In this document: piece after piece, positions 63,713-64,000 of the stretch | Layout of the letters: the number at the start of each line of letters is the position of its first letter | Numbering within the stretch: position 1 is the first letter of the stretch | Source of the DNA: Symbiodinium natans | Taxonomy: Eukaryota > Sar > Dinophyceae > Suessiales > Symbiodiniaceae | DNA: 64,000 nt | NCBI GenBank assembly: GCA_905221605.1 | Contig: CAJNDS010002313.1 | Coordinates: 1,268,403-1,332,402 of the forward strand | Reading direction: 5' to 3' | The notes under the pieces: model-generated | Databases searched by the model: none | What the model saw: the letters and a program-made list of their open reading frames with translations, nothing else | Told to the model about the DNA's origin: nothing | Position numbers and translations under genes: made by a program

Positions 63713-63770
63713 AGGGTTTAGGGTTTAGGGTTTAGGATGTAGGGTTTAGGGTTTAGGGTTTAGCCTTCGG
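63713..63770. repeat. TTTAGGG array
   Basis: About seven copies with a GGATGTA variant. Confidence 0.95.
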
Positions 63771-63806
63771 GGCTTCGGGGCTTCGGGTTGGGTAGCTCAG
63801 GGCTTA

Positions 63807-64000
<194 letters not shown>

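Overview
The window reads as nuclear DNA of a protist with plant/alga-type telomere repeats, most likely a dinoflagellate. It holds no bacterial-style genes, no long ORFs, no rRNA or tRNA, and is about half GC. Several lines point to a dinoflagellate: the heptamer TTTAGGG (or CCCTAAA on the other strand) recurs through the whole 64 kb, there are no compact genes, and a short coding motif (WEVVGG....GILVR) resembles, from memory, a repeat common in predicted dinoflagellate proteins. Green algae, chromerids and coccidia such as Eimeria also use this heptamer and are not excluded. The lineage call is inference, at roughly 60 percent.

Layout. The sequence is a mosaic of four parts. (1) Heptamer arrays of 2 to 19 copies, in both orientations, separated by 50-400 bp of unique sequence. 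Some are homogenised to variants (GGGCTTA, CCCTGAA, GGGGTTT, CCCCTAA, CCCCAAAA). (2) At least a dozen families of short (85-230 bp) terminal-inverted-repeat elements without coding capacity (MITE-like), named A to O here for convenience, several of them nested. (3) Microsatellites and homopolymers, the largest at 10.06-11.0 kb and 15.5-16.4 kb, the latter running into a 100-N scaffold gap. (4) Short islands that look like exons.

Genes. No complete gene could be read. Exon candidates of 30-230 bp carry GT..AG sites and sometimes keep phase from one to the next. The best cases are 1494-2100 (minus, two exons), 2561-3303 (plus, four exons all phase 0), 8809-8943 (plus), 27145-27330, 28432-28492 and 32221-32253 (minus), 46597-47111 (plus, three exons reaching a stop) and 52416-52559 (minus). 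Introns between them are largely heptamer repeats, and the repeat can supply both splice sites: G|GTTTAG as donor and TTTAG|GG as acceptor. Two minus-strand exons 3.8 kb apart encode the same ten residues, GTNPDGILVR, and differ only at four synonymous third positions; this is the strongest evidence for real coding sequence. Open frames of 40-70 codons occur by chance in DNA of this composition and several islands are open in more than one frame, so most exon calls are tentative and no function is assigned.

The main system-level observation is that telomere-type heptamers occur inside the TIR elements (17771-17894, 11694-11853, 42814-42957). The elements may therefore have carried or seeded the repeat, which would link element spread, intron growth and interstitial telomere repeats in one process.
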